A DNA stretch of 64,000 nt from Zingiber officinale. Its lineage: Eukaryota > Streptophyta > Magnoliopsida > Zingiberales > Zingiberaceae. The notes under the pieces are model-generated. The model was given only the letters and a program-made list of their open reading frames with translations, made no database searches and was not told where the DNA came from. How positions within the stretch are numbered: the stretch's first letter is position 1; each line of letters begins with the position of its first letter. Shown in pieces: positions 33,967 to 47,200 of this stretch. The DNA is taken from the NCBI RefSeq assembly GCF_018446385.1, contig NC_055986.1, positions 24,786,302 to 24,850,301 of the forward strand, given 5' to 3'. Made by a program: the position numbers and the translations under genes.

Positions 33967-36575
33967 GTTAGTAGCTAAAGGGTTCAACCAAGTAGAAGGG
34001 TTAGACTATGATGAGATATATGCCCTTATAGCAAGACTTGAATCCATTAGGATACTGTTGGCCTATGCAGCACATAAAGGATTCAAGCTTTATCAAATGG
34101 ATGTAAAATCCACTTTCTTAAATAGATTTATCAAAGAAGAGGTGTATGTAAGTCAACCCCCCGGATTTGAGGACTTAGAATATCCAAATAATGTCTTTAG
34201 GCTAAAAAATGCCCTATATGGACTAAAACAAGCACCTAGGGATTGGTATGAATGTCTATCCAATTATATAATATCTAAAGGGTTCAACCAAGGTCAAATA
34301 GATCCAGCCCTATTTGTAAAAACCCTAGAAAATGATATTTTTATAGCTCAAATATATGTAGACGATATAATTTTTGGCTCAACGAACTCCAAATTTTTAA
34401 AATAATTTACCAAATTAATGGAAAATGAATTTGAAATGAGTCTAGTAGGTGAACTTAACTTTTTCTTAGGTTTACAAATTAAACAAACCAAAGGTGGAAT
34501 TTACATCTATCAAACTAAATATGCTAAGGAATTAGTTAGAAAATTTGGAATGGAAAACTCAAAAATTATTAATACACCAATAGCTACTAATATTAAAATT
34601 GACTCAGACTTAAAAGGTAACCAGTAGACTTGAAATACTATCGAAGTGCGATAGGGAGTCTCCGACATTCTTTTTGTAGTAGGTATGTGTGTAAGATATC
34701 AATCTTGTATAAAAGAGTTTCACTTAACCTTTGTCAAAAGAATACTTAGGTATATTAAGGGAACCCTAAATGTAGGATTATGGTACCCTAGATCTTGCAC
34801 CCTTGATCTAACCAGCTATTATGACTCAGACTATACCAAGTGCAAGCTAGATAGAAAAAGCACAAGTGGTAGCTGTCCATTTCTAGGTCAGTGCCTAGTA
34901 AGTTGATCAAGCATAAAGCAACATTGTGTTGCTTTATCTACCACTGAAGCGGAATATATAGCCCTAGGTGAATGTGCATCTCAATTATTATGGATGATAA
35001 AGACTATCAACTAGAATATAAGAAAACAAAAATTTCTATTGATAATATAAGTTCAATTAATCTAACCAAAAACTCAATTCACCACTCAAGGACTAAACAT
35101 ATAGAAGTAAAGCACCACTTTGTAAGGGATCACGTAGCTAAGGGTGATATTGTACTTAACTATGTTGAGTCAAAATTAAACCTAGCTGACATATTCACAA
35201 AGCCCTTACCTGAACTTGAGTTCAGTTCACTTAGAAGACAAATAGGGATGTGCTTAGTAGAATAGAACTTGCTTACTGTATTTTCTCAACTTGTTTTCAA
35301 AATTTGTTTTAAATCCTAAGAAAAATAATTTTTTAAAATTTCAATTTTTTTTAGTTTTTCAAAAAACTGGTTTAGCATAGGATTTTACCCTATAGAAATC
35401 ATGTACCCCTAGTTTCAGCCAGAGCATCTCACAAGCACACTAAGATTAACTTGCTTGTGTTGAAAACACTTAGAATGGTGTGAGATGCATAGGGTACTGT
35501 CTGGACTTCAGTATGCTTATGTTTGTGCATCGACATAAGTCTGGGCTATAAAATACCTAACTTACATTAATCAAGTTAAGTTATCCAGATTTAATCAAAT
35601 ATAATTGGATCACTAACTTAACTTGACTAATCAAGTGAAGACTGTTACCTTCTAAGTAAGCAGCCAATAGCTAATGGTTAGACATGTAGCCAAAAAAACT
35701 AAGTATTGAGTTTTATTTTTTGTTACTCATGCTTGGACTATAGGACTTGTTGAATTTTTTTGTGAGGGTGACCTTAGCTAAAATTATCTAAATCAAGTGG
35801 TAGTGCTTAAATCAACTTTTTAATCCTAAAAGAGTTCTTTTCTATAAGTTTATTTTAACATTTTACACTTTAAAGTTTTATCATCTATTTTTATAAACTT
35901 TTTAGCTAAGTTACTTTTCAAATCAAAACTTTCCCTTAGCTAAATCTATTTCTAAAATTGAGTTTTGAGATTTTGAGTTCACTTGGGTAAAAAGCTAAGT
36001 GTTCTTGAGCTTTTCAAATTTAACTAAGTATTTTTCTAAAGTTTTTTAAATTTGGCTAAGTACTTCAAATTTGGCCGAAAATTTTTCAAAAGCCTTTCAA
36101 ATTTATCTAAAGTACTTTTCAAAAAGGCTTTTCAAAATTTAATTTAAGAGAAAACATTTTTTTTTACTTTTTCACTTAGCTAAAAGTGTTACAAGGAAAG
36201 TTATTCTAAAAAGCTTATCAGCTTATCAAAGTATTTCTAACTCTCTATTCAAAAATTCTAAAAAGATAAAATATCTCTCAAAAAGAAGTTATTCTTAGCT
36301 AAGGCCATTGATCACTTTCCTAATTCTCTCTTTATTTTATTACTTATTTGATATATGGCAAAGGGGGAGAGTAATTCAAAATTCAAATAAAATTTTAAAA
36401 GGAGCTTTTATTAAGGGAGAGTTTTTGTAAGCTACTATTAAGGGGGAGCTTTGTATTAAATTTATGCTTGCGCTATTTTTAGTTATGCTTGCACTGTTAT
36501 CTTTACAACACTTTATTTATTGTGTCTTTTTACTTAATTTTAAATTTTAGTTGCCATAATAAAAAAGGGGGAGAT
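33967..36575 (+). mobile_element. Sirevirus-like copia element D (plus), pol 3' part and 3' non-coding region
   Basis: The plus strand opens inside the reverse transcriptase ([16 protein letters not shown] at about 33972). The [10 protein letters not shown] segment and the YVDDIIFG catalytic motif (about 34360) follow. Connection and RNase H parts lie at 34418-35265 (RTKHIEVKHHFVRD, LADIFTKPLP). The copy is broken in several places. 35266-36575 is AT-rich and non-coding, ending in a polypurine tract AAAAAAGGGGGAGAT. The 5' half of D is not seen on the far side of element A. Confidence 0.8.
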
Positions 36576-37853
36576 TGTTGGTGCGGGAAGCATCCGACGA
36601 TCGAACCCAAATTTTGATAATGGCAAAGGATTCAAAGTTAAGATTATGTGTTATCTAACATGTGTGAATGAGGTTTTTCAGGAAAGTCCTAACTGCGGTT
36701 AGGCAGGAGGAAAACCCTAGGGGGTGGTAACCCTAGGTCCTAGGGGGTGGTAACCCTAGGTGAAGGAAAACCCTAAGGGGCAGTAACCTTAGGTCCTAGG
36801 GGGTGGTAACCCTAGGTGGAGGAAATCCTAAGGGGGGTAACCTTAGGTCCTAGGGGGTGGTAACCCTAGGTGGCGAAAAACCCTAGGGGTGGTAACCCTA
36901 GGTCCTGGGGAGTGATAACCCTAGGCAGAAAGTCCAGTAGGTCTGGAGGATCGGACTGGCATCAGGTATGCTCTCCTGAGTGGAGTAGGTGAGGGCGCGT
37001 TCCCCGGAAGAAGGAACAATAGGCGTCGGTTCGACTTAGGGGTTCTGGTCGAAAATTCGAAGTCAGAACCGGACAGTCCATGACTGTCATACTTTTATAT
37101 TATTATGTTTATTATGTGTACTAACTTTGTTTTGCAGGATATATGGTTGGTTTGTGGACTAACATGTTTTACAGGGATAAAGGAGCAAGATTAGTCTCGG
37201 ATGAATAGTACCTGAGGCGCTCTCATGGAGCTTGAGGTGCCTCGGGTGCAAAGGAGAAGAGTTTGCACACAGTGGAGCTGGAGGCACCCTCATGGTAGCT
37301 TGAGGCGCCTCAGACAGCATTGGAGGTGCCTTCAAGGCTTATGGAGGCTCCTTCAACAAGATAGACGAAGACTTCTTCTCAGCTTATCCACGCGCGGCTG
37401 ACTCGACGGTTGGAGGCGCCCTCAAGGGGGTTTGAGGCACCACCAATGGCCCTTATAAGGGGTCTCAACCAGCAGCCTTGGATCATCAATTCTCAAGTGT
37501 TCTGACTCCTGTGTGCTGCTAACAAGGTGACCCAGAAGTGTTGTTACAAATCCCCGACGACCCGGAGCTTTAATTTCTTAATTCAGTTGTCAGTATTGTT
37601 TATTTTACAGCAGTACTTATTTTATAATTGTACTCTTTCATGATATTATAGTGATTGCCCAAAGTAAACGTTCATCGAGCGTGAGTCTTGGAGTAGGAGT
37701 CGCCCAAGGCTCCGAACCAAGTAAAACACTTGGGTCCTTCTGTGTGTGTGTATTTTGTTTTATTCCATTATGTTACTCGTCGAGTTTTTCGATTACGTCA
37801 AGTGAAAGCCACGAGCGCTATTCACCCCCCCTCTAGCGCTTCTCGATCCAACA
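36576..37853 (+). mobile_element. 3' LTR of element D
   Basis: The LTR starts TGTTGGTGCGGG straight after the polypurine tract and ends TCTCGATCCAACA, giving inverted TGTTGG/CCAACA ends and 1,278 bp. It contains a minisatellite at 36709-36935. The start resembles the LTR start of element F near 53287 (TTTTGATAATGGCAAAGG in both). Confidence 0.8.
36709..36935 (+). repeat. Minisatellite in the LTR of element D
   Basis: About four units of 55-63 bp are built from CCTAGGGGGTGGTAACCCTA and GGTGAAGGAAAA-like linkers. CCTAGG palindromes recur throughout. Related but fewer units occur on the other strand in the LTR of element F (about 53030-53130). Confidence 0.8.
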
Positions 37854-39239
37854 TTTACTTGATTTGTAACTAGAGAGGTTGTTAATTTAAGACAAATGAA
37901 GCTCAACTAGTAGACTCCTTCGACACAAGTCAGAGACGGAGAAGCCTCATACAGAACATTGATAACATAGAATTTGAAAAACAGAATGGAAAATTGAAGT
38001 ATGAAAAGTGTTGTGTGAAATGTCGTGCACCAAGCCCTCTTTTACAGGCTCTTTTACAGACTCGTAGGCCCCGATTCGGTTGACTTCTTATGATGGTAAG
38101 ACGCTTAGAAGATGGAACTATGCTTTACCGTTTGCCACAAAATTGGTCTGCTCATTTTTGGTCCAGTGGTATTTTTCTTTGCCTTCATGTGCTACAAAAC
38201 TAAATTCCATTATTAAAAGAAAATTGAAATCAGTTTTGAAAAATACCTCTATCTCCTTCTTCCAGTTGGTGAAATCCCTCTCGAACTTTGGCGGGTAGAT
38301 GCTTGATCCGACCATCTCATGTGCTTCGTTCGACGGTTAGTCCTCCTGAAGAAAACTTGGCTCTGATACCACTTGTTGGTCCAAGGTAGGCTGGAGGGAG
38401 GGAAGGTGAACTGGCTATTAAGAAAAATCTTCCTCGACTTTTAACTCAGATTAAAAAAAAATAGAATCAATGAACAACCAAAAAAATGAGGTCAAAAGAG
38501 TTACTTGGTTACAACCGAGGAGGTTGTTAATCTAAGGCAAGTAAACACAATAAAGATCTCCTTCTTTGAAGGAGGAGAAGCCTCTTATACTCGTTGGAAG
38601 CTCAGAAAGTAGCTAGGAAGTGAATACAACAGTTGTTACATATTTCCTATGTCAGGGGTCCTTTTATAACCCCTGAAAAATCTTATCCGTGACTGAAAGG
38701 TGCCTTCCACAGAGCTGGAAGGCGCCTCGAGCGAGGCGCAGTGGATAAAAATTTATCCACTACCAATGGCAAAATTTGCCTGGTCGAAGGCACCTTTCAT
38801 GGCTGGTTGAAGGTGCCTTCAGCCTGAAGGTCGAGGAGGCACCTTCAACTCTTGTTGAAGGCGCCTCCAGCAGCTCGATAGCTCCATTTTAGCTCTTATG
38901 CTTCTCCAATTACTTGGGTGATTTCGGCCAACCGAAATAGGGCTCACTCGAACCTAATTTCCGACCTTCTCCTCGAGCAGGCTTCCATTCCGGCTTCTCA
39001 TCCCTCTAACATCGTGCATGTTCTTCTCATCCACCGGTGTACTCTTCTACAACACCTCATCCCTCGAATGCACCAAGCCCGTCGACTCCCTTCTCGTGTC
39101 ATCCTTCTCACTAGCTGCGTCTTCCGCTTGACTTCTTGTGTTCCTAAGATCCGGTACACTTAGACACAAGGGTTAAACACTAACAGAACCTAACCTGACT
39201 TGGTTGATCACATCAAAACTACCACGGGGTACCAACAAC
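37854..39239 (-). mobile_element. Sirevirus-like copia element E (minus), 5' end
   Basis: On the minus strand the 5' LTR runs 39239-38374 (866 bp; starts TGTTGGTACCCCGTGG, ends CCTTGGACCAACA). A primer-binding site TGGTATCAGAGCC follows, and then the gag N terminus from 38315 (MVGSSIYPPKFERDF). Gag similarity fades near 38100. 37854-38060 looks like another degenerate LTR scrap. The LTR is related to that of element A (the matching stretch CGCACCGAGCCCGTCGGCTC in A is diverged here). Broken; only the 5' end remains. Confidence 0.7.
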
Positions 39240-42134
39240 TGACCCTAAGTTCTTGAGTTTTAGCTTAGTGAACTTCATCTATCTCCAGTCATGTGTCTGG
39301 AGAATCCACTATCCAACATCCATTGGTCTAAATCATTATGTTCCTACACATAAAGTATTTGATTTGGATCCAATTTTGATGAATTAAAAGATAGTTTGAT
39401 TGAATTCGGCTCCTTAATTTTCCATCTCACCCGTCTAGATTGTCAATCAGGTTATACCTATAGGTGATTGTGAGATGGTTAATGATTTTTTTCCTTTAAG
39501 TTTATTTGATTTGAGTTTAGTTTAATTAAGTTTAATTTTATTAGATTTAAGTAAGTTAATTTTAATTTAGTTTAATTTTAATTTAATTTTATTAAGTTTA
39601 AGTAAGTTTAATTTAGTTTAATTTTAATTAAGTTTAAGTAATTTTAATTTAGTTTAATTTAGTTTAATTTTAATTAAGTTTAATTTTATTAAGTTGAAGT
39701 AAGTTTAATTTTAATTAAGTTTAATTTTATTAAGTTTAAGTAATTTTAATTTAGTTTAATTTTAATTTAGTTTAATTTTAATTAAGTTTATTAAGTTGTC
39801 AACTAATTTAAACCCAGATTCATCTCACCCTTTTCTAGATTTTCAATCTGGGAACCTTATAAGTTTTTGTGAGATAGTTAATTTTATCTTTACTTTAGAT
39901 TAAAATTTAGGAATTGTTTCACATTTGAGTTAGACTAAGGTTTAGCAGTTAGTTAATTAAATATCCATTTCAATAATTGGCTTCCAGGCTATGACCAAAC
40001 ACTAGGCCTTCTTGGGTATTGGATCATCAACCACTTTTAGACAAAGCATTTTAATGAAATTGAATATTTAATTTTCTTTCTGAAAATCCTAGTTCTAACT
40101 AGTCAAGTGTTAACCAAACCTAAGTTCTTATCTACTCTAATCTAAACATGAATAATAAAGAGCAGTAGAACATACATCAAATAAATTTATCTAATGAATA
40201 TGATTTTTTCTATTAGCTCCCCTAGATCATAGCCTCGATAGGGTCTATTAAGGTAATGGATTTGATCCTTGGGGATCCAATATTGACCAAGTCCAACTTG
40301 ATTAATCAAGTTAGCCTTAGGGACTCATGCTTGGACTATTTTTCTATTTGTTCGGTTAACAAGTGATAAATAAGATCTAAACTTACGGTTAGCCTTATAT
40401 CTAAGTCCTGATTGATTGTATACGTCTCTTTATTTTTCAAGAATCAAATCAAGATTCTTGGAACCCACGGTGAACCGTTCCAAAGTATCTTTCAGTTCCT
40501 TGACTTAATTTTTCATACTGGAATTTTCTTCCTCAAGTTTTTGGACTTGAGTTGAAGTTCCATTCTGAACTGATTTTGTCAAGAAACTTAGGACAGTCAC
40601 TTCCTTGAGGGCTTTGACCTCCTCTTGGAGTGACTTGACCCGAAGGTTGGACTTCGCTAACTTTCTTGACAGGTAAGAGATTAAGTTATGCGATCTAGTT
40701 AAAGAGATACTTACATTGGTTTGGGAACCTTCTGAATCGAATATGGATCTGTGGCTTCACTCAGACTCAGCTTCCAACTCTGTCTCGGAAATCACTTGCT
40801 CTCGGGTCAGAAGTGCAAGGAAACTTGTTTGTTCGAGGTCTTCATCGGAGTCTTCTGATGAAGATTCATCCCACGTTGCTTATAGCATCTTTTTTCTTCG
40901 TTGCTTATTTGCTTCCTTCTGATTTGGACAGTTGGTTTTGATGTGACCCTTCTTATTACATCCATAGCAGGTGGCTTTAACATTTGTTTTGGAGCTTGGG
41001 CATGGTTGTGTTGTCTTTGACTAGATTACCTTTTTTATTTCCCTTTTTATGAAGCCCTTCTTTTTCATGTACAGTTTTCGTACAAGGTTGACGAGTTCAG
41101 TGGTGATCTCGTCGTCATCCTCTGAGTTTGACTCGTCTTCAGGCTCGGGTTGGGTTTGATGCTTGAGTTTTGGTCCCTTTGTTTTGTTTGTACCTGCAAC
41201 AAGAGTAATACTTTTCTCGACAAAAGGTATATTAGTATGTTCGTGTAATTCAAATTCGGAGAAAAAATTATCTAATCTAATTGAGGAAAGGTCCTTAGAT
41301 ACCTTGTAAGCATCTACCATTGATGCCCACAAGGTGTTCCTAGGAAATGCATTTAGTGCATACCTGATGATGTCGCGATTCTCCACCTTCTGACCGATTG
41401 CATGGAGGTCGTTGAAAAGGTCTTGGATGCGTGTGTGTAGTTGACTCACTGATTCACCATCCTGCATTTTTATGTTATATAACTTATTTAAAATTAGGTC
41501 TCTTTTACTTACCTTAGTATCAGAGGTCCCTTTGTGCAGCTTGATTAGCTTCTCCCACAAGTCTTTAGCGCTTGAGAATGGGTTGACTCGGTTCAGCTCT
41601 TCTTTTGTTAAGCCACATTAGAGAGTGCACGTCACTTTAGTGTCGGCTGCGATTCTCTTAATCAGACTTGTGTCCCAACTCTTGCATGATACTAGTTTTC
41701 CAATGTCGTCGAATGGAAGTGTGAGGCCGGTTTGGATGATCATCTACATTTCTACTTTCGTCTTGAGGTGGTACTTCATTCGGCCCTTCCAGTAGCCAAA
41801 ATCCTCACTGGAGAAAAGAGGCAGGTGGATTGTACTGTAGCCTTCTTGGTTGGCCATTGTTAAAGAGAAATCTCACACACAAAAAAAAATAACGAATGTT
41901 CCAAAACTTAGCCTTGGATTAGTACTACGGGAGAGATAGAATATAGTAAAACTCGAGTGGTGTTTGTACGGACTTCGAGAATTAAAAAAACTCTATCGAT
42001 AAAACTGATCGAAAGGCGACAACTTTACCGACTCTGATTGATTCTAAAAAATTTAAAAATTACTATGAAAAGAAAAAGAAATTTGCTTGAATGGCGGTTT
42101 CACCAATTCAAAGCGACCCTACTCTGATACCAAT
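39240..42134 (-). mobile_element. Sirevirus-like copia element F (minus), gag to protease region
   Basis: On the minus strand: a primer-binding site TGGTATCAGAG (about 42134-42122) and gag from about 41868 (MANQEGYSTVHLPLF), including 41560-41021 (MWEKLIKLHKGT, RYALNAFPRNTLWASMVDAY). A zinc-knuckle/acidic region lies near 40990-40740. Non-coding DNA with the shared module (40080-39951) and a TTTAATTTTAATTAAG-type repeat (39480-39800) follows. The protease start WMLDSGFSRHMTGD is at about 39330-39285. Element E abuts here, so the rest of pol is missing. The copy is broken in several places. Its LTR is split by element G. Confidence 0.75.
39951..40080 (-). other. Shared non-coding module, copy B
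   Basis: On the minus strand it carries GCTTTGTCTAAAAGTGG, CCAAGAAGGCCTAGTG, GCCTGGAAGCC and ATATTTAATTAAC in the same order as copies A and C. It lies between the gag and protease regions of element F. Confidence 0.6.
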
Positions 42135-42998
42135 TGTAGGATCGATGCGTGCTAAAGGGGGGGGGGGGTGAATAGCACTCGTGACTTTTTCACTTGTTTC
42201 GAAAAACACAGAATAATGCAACGAAAGATAAAAAGAAACATGAGAACAATCACTAACACTTTTGGTTACTTGGTTCGGAGACCCTGATGATTTCTACTCC
42301 AAGGTCCCTGATCATTGATCACTTACGTTGGACAATCACTATAGATCCTAAAAGTCTTTACATAGAATGGTATAAGTAATAAGCTTTACAAATATTGAAA
42401 TACAACTTGTTACCGACGACTTGGTGAAATCAATCTTCTGGCTTGGTCATCGTCGGAACAACGTTTAGACTTTTCCAGAGTGCACGCAAGAGCTTGAATT
42501 GTTCTCAATTGATCGTTCTGAATGTGTTGTTCAAAGTTGCTGGTCGACCCTCCTTTTATAGCTGAGCCAGACCTGATCCAGATCCACTGATCTCGGGACC
42601 AGTCTTTGAATCGACACTGGTCGGTCAACCGATCCAAGTGTTCTATCAACTGAACCCTCTAAACCTACCCAGCTTCTCGCCCACATGCTTCTGCTCGGAT
42701 AAGTGTCTTCGTTCGGTTTACAGATCCGGTCGTTTAGTCAATCGATCCCCAGCTCATCTGGTCAGATCAACTTGTTGGTTGCTACTCGGAAAGCCTATAG
42801 GTTCCACTGTACAAAAATTTTGTACAAAGGTCTGAACCTTTTCCTAGCTACCATGTGTTCTTTTAAATTAAATTTTGGATCTCCTGCGGAACTTAACACG
42901 TTTGATCCAAAACTTAATCTATTTGTTCTTTTAGGTTTTGACTTGGATCTCCTGCGGAACTTAACACGTTCGACCCAAGTCTCCTTAAGTTATTAATT

Positions 42999-43133
42999 CC
43001 ATTAAATATTAATTTCCATAAAAGGTTCCCAGTACTGACGTGGCGAGGCACATGACCTTCTTGGATATGGGAGCAACCACCACCGACTAGACAAAACCTT
43101 TAATAGAAAGCTAATATTTAATTTCCTAAAATA
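42999..43133 (-). other. Shared non-coding module, copy C
   Basis: On the minus strand it carries GGTTTTGTCTAGTCGG, GTGGTTGCTCCC, CCAAGAAGGTCATGTGCC, TCGCCACGTCAGTACTGGG and ATTAATATTTAATGG. It lies inside the LTR of element G, unlike copies A and B, which lie in internal non-coding DNA of Sirevirus-like elements. Confidence 0.6.
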
Positions 43134-44130
43134 ACTTTAGGTTAACCAAAGAGAACAATCAAATCACAAGGAAAAGAAAGAAACAAAAGAACACAACTTC
43201 GAAAAAACATATTCGAAATACTAGAATGTAAGCCTCTTGTATTTGGTATTATTTCCATAAATAACTAGCATGATGCGGAAATAGAAATTACTAGTTATAC
43301 CTTGTAGAAAAACCTCTTGATCTTCTACCGTATTCCTCTTCTAACCTCGGACGTTGTGTGGGTAACGATCTACCAAGATGAGAAACCACCAACCACCTTC
43401 TTCTTCTCCAAGCAAGGTTCGGCCACAAAGGAAGAACTTTACCAAAGAAGAAAATCAAAATACTAACCAAGCTCCAAGAGATGCTAGCTTTCTCTCCTTC
43501 TTCTTCTTCTTCTCCAAGTAGTATCCGGCCACCACAAGAACTCCAAGAGAGATGAAGTATTCGGCCACCACAAGAGGAAGAGAGGGAGAGGGTAATGGCC
43601 GGCCACAACACCAAGGAGAAAGGGAGAGAAAACAATAGAGGTTGTGTCTTGTGAAGGCACCCTCACCCATTCTTTTATATTCCTTGGCCTAGGCAAATTA
43701 GGAAATTTAATTACAATAAAATTTCCTTAATTTCCTTGACATGATTTATTTGAGAAAAATAAAATAAAATTTCCCAAATAAACTCTAATGGCCGGCCACA
43801 TCAAGAGGAAGCAAATTGGACAAGTTTTAATCAACAATTAAAACTTTCCTTATTTGTTTCCGAAAATTTTAAAAAATAAAATTTCTCTTTAAAAATCTCT
43901 TCATGGTTAATAAAAGGAAATATCTATAATTTTAATTTTATTAACATGTGAATAATTTTAAAGAGAAAATAAAAAACTCTCCAATCTACAAATAAGGAAA
44001 GAGATCTAATCTCTTTCTTTAATCTTTTGTAAATCTTTTACAAGAGAGATATTTTAATTTTAATTCTCTTTAAATTATATCTTCCACATAATAATAAAAT
44101 CTAAAATTAAATTTCTTTTTTATTTAATTA

Positions 44131-44231
44131 TGGCCGGCCCTACTAGCTTGGGTTCAAGCTAGGGCCGGCCACCTTAAACCCAAGCTTAGGCCGGCCCTAG
44201 CTTGGTTCCCAAGCTAGCTTGGCCGGCCCCC
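44131..44231. repeat. GGCCGG-rich palindromic cluster in the G LTR
   Basis: Five GGCCGG(CC) sites are interleaved with CTAGCTTGG/CCAAGCTAG arms, for example CTAGCTTGGGTTCAAGCTAG and CTTGGTTCCCAAGCTAGC. The other LTR has the same cluster at 51441-51542. It could fold into several hairpins. Confidence 0.75.
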
Positions 44232-47200
44232 TTTAGGTGGGTATATGTGGGTATAGTACTTTATAAATAAGAGGCTACGATAGGGACCGAGAGGAGGAAT
44301 TGGTTTTGGTCTCCCGATAAAATTAAGCATCCCATGTTCGCCCCGAACACACAACTTAATTTTATCAATGATAATTCATTCCACTAGAGAACTATCATTG
44401 AACTACCGCACCAATCCCAAATTACATTTTTGGGCTCCTTCTTATTATGAGTGTGTTAGTCTCCCTGTGTTTAAGATATCGAATGTCCACTAATTAAGTG
44501 AGTTACTGACAACTCATTTAATTAATATCTAAGTCCAAGAGTAGTACCACTCAACCTTATTATCATGTCGGACTAAGTCCACCTGCAGGGTTTAACATGA
44601 CAATCTTTATGAGCTCCTCTTGAGGACATTATCAACCTAGTATCTCTAGGACACAGTTTCCTTCTATAATCAACAACACACACTATGAGTGATACCATTT
44701 TCCAATTTATCGGGTTTATTGATTCATCGAACTAAATCTCACCCATTGATAAATTAAAGAAATAAATATCAAACATATGTGCTTGTTATTATATTAGGAT
44801 TAAGAGCACACACTTCCATAATAACTGAGGTCTTTGTTCCTTTATAAAGTCAGTATAAAAGAAACGACCTCAAATGGTCCTACTCAATACACTCTGAGTG
44901 TACTAGTGTAATTATATAGTCAAGATAAACTAATACCTAATTACACTACGACCTTCTAATGGTTTGTTCCTTTCCATTTTGGTCGTGAGCTACTGTTTAT
45001 AATTTATAAGGAACCGATAACATCATCTTCTGTATGTGACACCACATACTATGTTATCTACAATATAAATTAAATGAACAACTACAAAACAAATGTAGAT
45101 AATTAGATCAAATGTGATTCTTTATTCATAATGAATGTTTACAAAACTTAGGCTTTCAAGATACACCCAACAATCTCCCACTTATACTAATGACTAAGTC
45201 GCCATATCTTCTACCATACATCCGATTCCATTCCTCCACATGCCGATCGAAAGCTTTAAGGGCCTTAGTGAAAGGATCTCGCCAGTTATCCGCTGATGCA
45301 ATCTTGGCGATGACAACTTCTCCTCGCCTCACGATATCTCGTATCAGGTGGTACTTGCGCTCTATATATTTACTTCCCTTATGAGCTCGTGGTTCCTTCG
45401 AGTTTGCAATCGCATCACTATTATCACAATAAATTGTGATGATCTTGGGCAAACCAGAATCACATCTAAGTCCATTAGAAAGTTCCCGAGCCATACCGCT
45501 TCTTTAGCCGCCTCAGGGCTGCTACATACTCGACTTCCATGGTTGAGTCCAAACCATTGCTTAACACTCCTCCATGAAATGGCTCCACCTCCTAAAGTAA
45601 ACACATAGCCCGATGTAGACTTACTATTGTCCCTATCGATTGAAAATCAAAACCCAGGGAGCAAATCATCTCGCTGGTAAACTAGCATATAATCCCTAGT
45701 CCTCTCGTGTACTTTAATATATGCTTTACCGCAGTCCAATGTCCTTGTCCAGGGTTACTTCGATATCTGCCAACTATGAGCAGATATCGTGTCTCGTACA
45801 TAGCATTGCATACATTAGGCTTCCTACACCAAGCATAAGGAATCGCTTTCATGTCCTCTATCTCTTTGATGTCTTTGGAGACATCTCTTTAGATAGAGCT
45901 ACTCCATGTCTAAAGGTAAGAAACCTTTCGAGTCTTGCATGCTAAAACGAGCAAGGATTGTATCTATATATGAAGCTTGGGATAGACACAACATTCTTTT
46001 TTTGCGATCCTTATAACTTCGATCCCAAGAATGTGTGCACATTCTCCTAAGTCCTTCATATCAAATTGTTTGGACAACCATACCTTTACGTCGGATAATA
46101 CCTTGACATTGTTGCCAATTAACAAAATATCATCTACGATAGTACAAGAAATACCACCACTCACACACTTTTATATACACAAGACTCATCCGACTTTGAA
46201 TAAATCCATATGACTCGATTACTTCATTAAACCGGATGTTCCAAGACCTTGAAGCTTGCTTTAGTCCATAAATGGACCGATTGAGCTTGCATACTAGATG
46301 CTCTTTGCCTTTTCAATAAATCCTTCCGTTGCTTCATATGGATGTTCTCTTCAAGACTTCCATTAAGGAAAGCTGTCTTGACATCCATTTGCCAAATCTC
46401 ATAATCCATATGAGCAAAGAATGGATAAGAGTATCCGGATAGACTTAAGCATGGCTACCGGTGAAAAGGTTTCATAATATTCTCTTTCCGAGTGTACCCT
46501 TTCGCAACAAGCCTAGCTTTGAAAGTTTCTACCTTCCCGTCTGTCCCTCTTTTCCTTTGTAGATCCACTTGCATCCAACGGCTTTACACCATCGTGTGGT
46601 TCTACAAGCTCCCTGCACCTTATTAGAGTACATGGACTCTATTTCGTAATTCATTGCCTTTTGCCAAGATCTCGCATCTATATCTTGGAGTGCTTTCTCA
46701 TATGAAGGGATCGGGTTCATGTTTACCCGGATCAAGTCCCAAGACTCTCCCAAAAACATGAATCTTTCAGTCGCATTACAACCCTCCCACTACGACGAGG
46801 CATCGTCTGTGGTTGTGTATCATGTGTGACACGTGTTGCGGCTCTTGTGGTACTTCATCTTGTCCTGTTCTCAAGTAGACATGTCCTCTCTAAGTTCTTC
46901 TAAAACAACTTTACATCGGGCTTGTGATCCATTATATAGTCTTCTTCTAAAAAGCGGGCATTGGTGCTAACAATGACCTTCCGGTCTTTAGGACTATAAA
47001 TAAACCACCTTTCGCTCCTTTGGGATATCCTACAAACACGCGAACTTCAGACGAGATTCTAACTTATCATCATCTCGTTTCAAGACATGTGCTGGACTAC
47101 CCATATCCGAATATGTCTTAGACTGGTTTCGCCCATTCCACAATTCTATGGGAGTAGAAGAAACTGATTTAGAAGGTACTTCAGAACGTATACTGCTGCT

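Larger units (their letters stand above)
42773..45172 (-). repeat. Left (3') LTR of element G
   Basis: This LTR of 2,400 bp starts TGTTGGTTGCTACTC and ends ACACCCAACA on the plus strand. It contains the shared module (42999-43133), two copies of a CTCCTGCGGAACTTAACACG segment (about 42880 and 42949), a GGCCGG cluster (44131-44231) and a TATATGTGGGTATAG-like stretch near 44240. Confidence 0.9.

Noticed and set aside
42160-42169. Poly-G run and the similar run at 54830 as regulatory G-quadruplexes
   Set aside because: Single homopolymer runs within LTRs; more likely slippage or sequencing uncertainty than a structured element.
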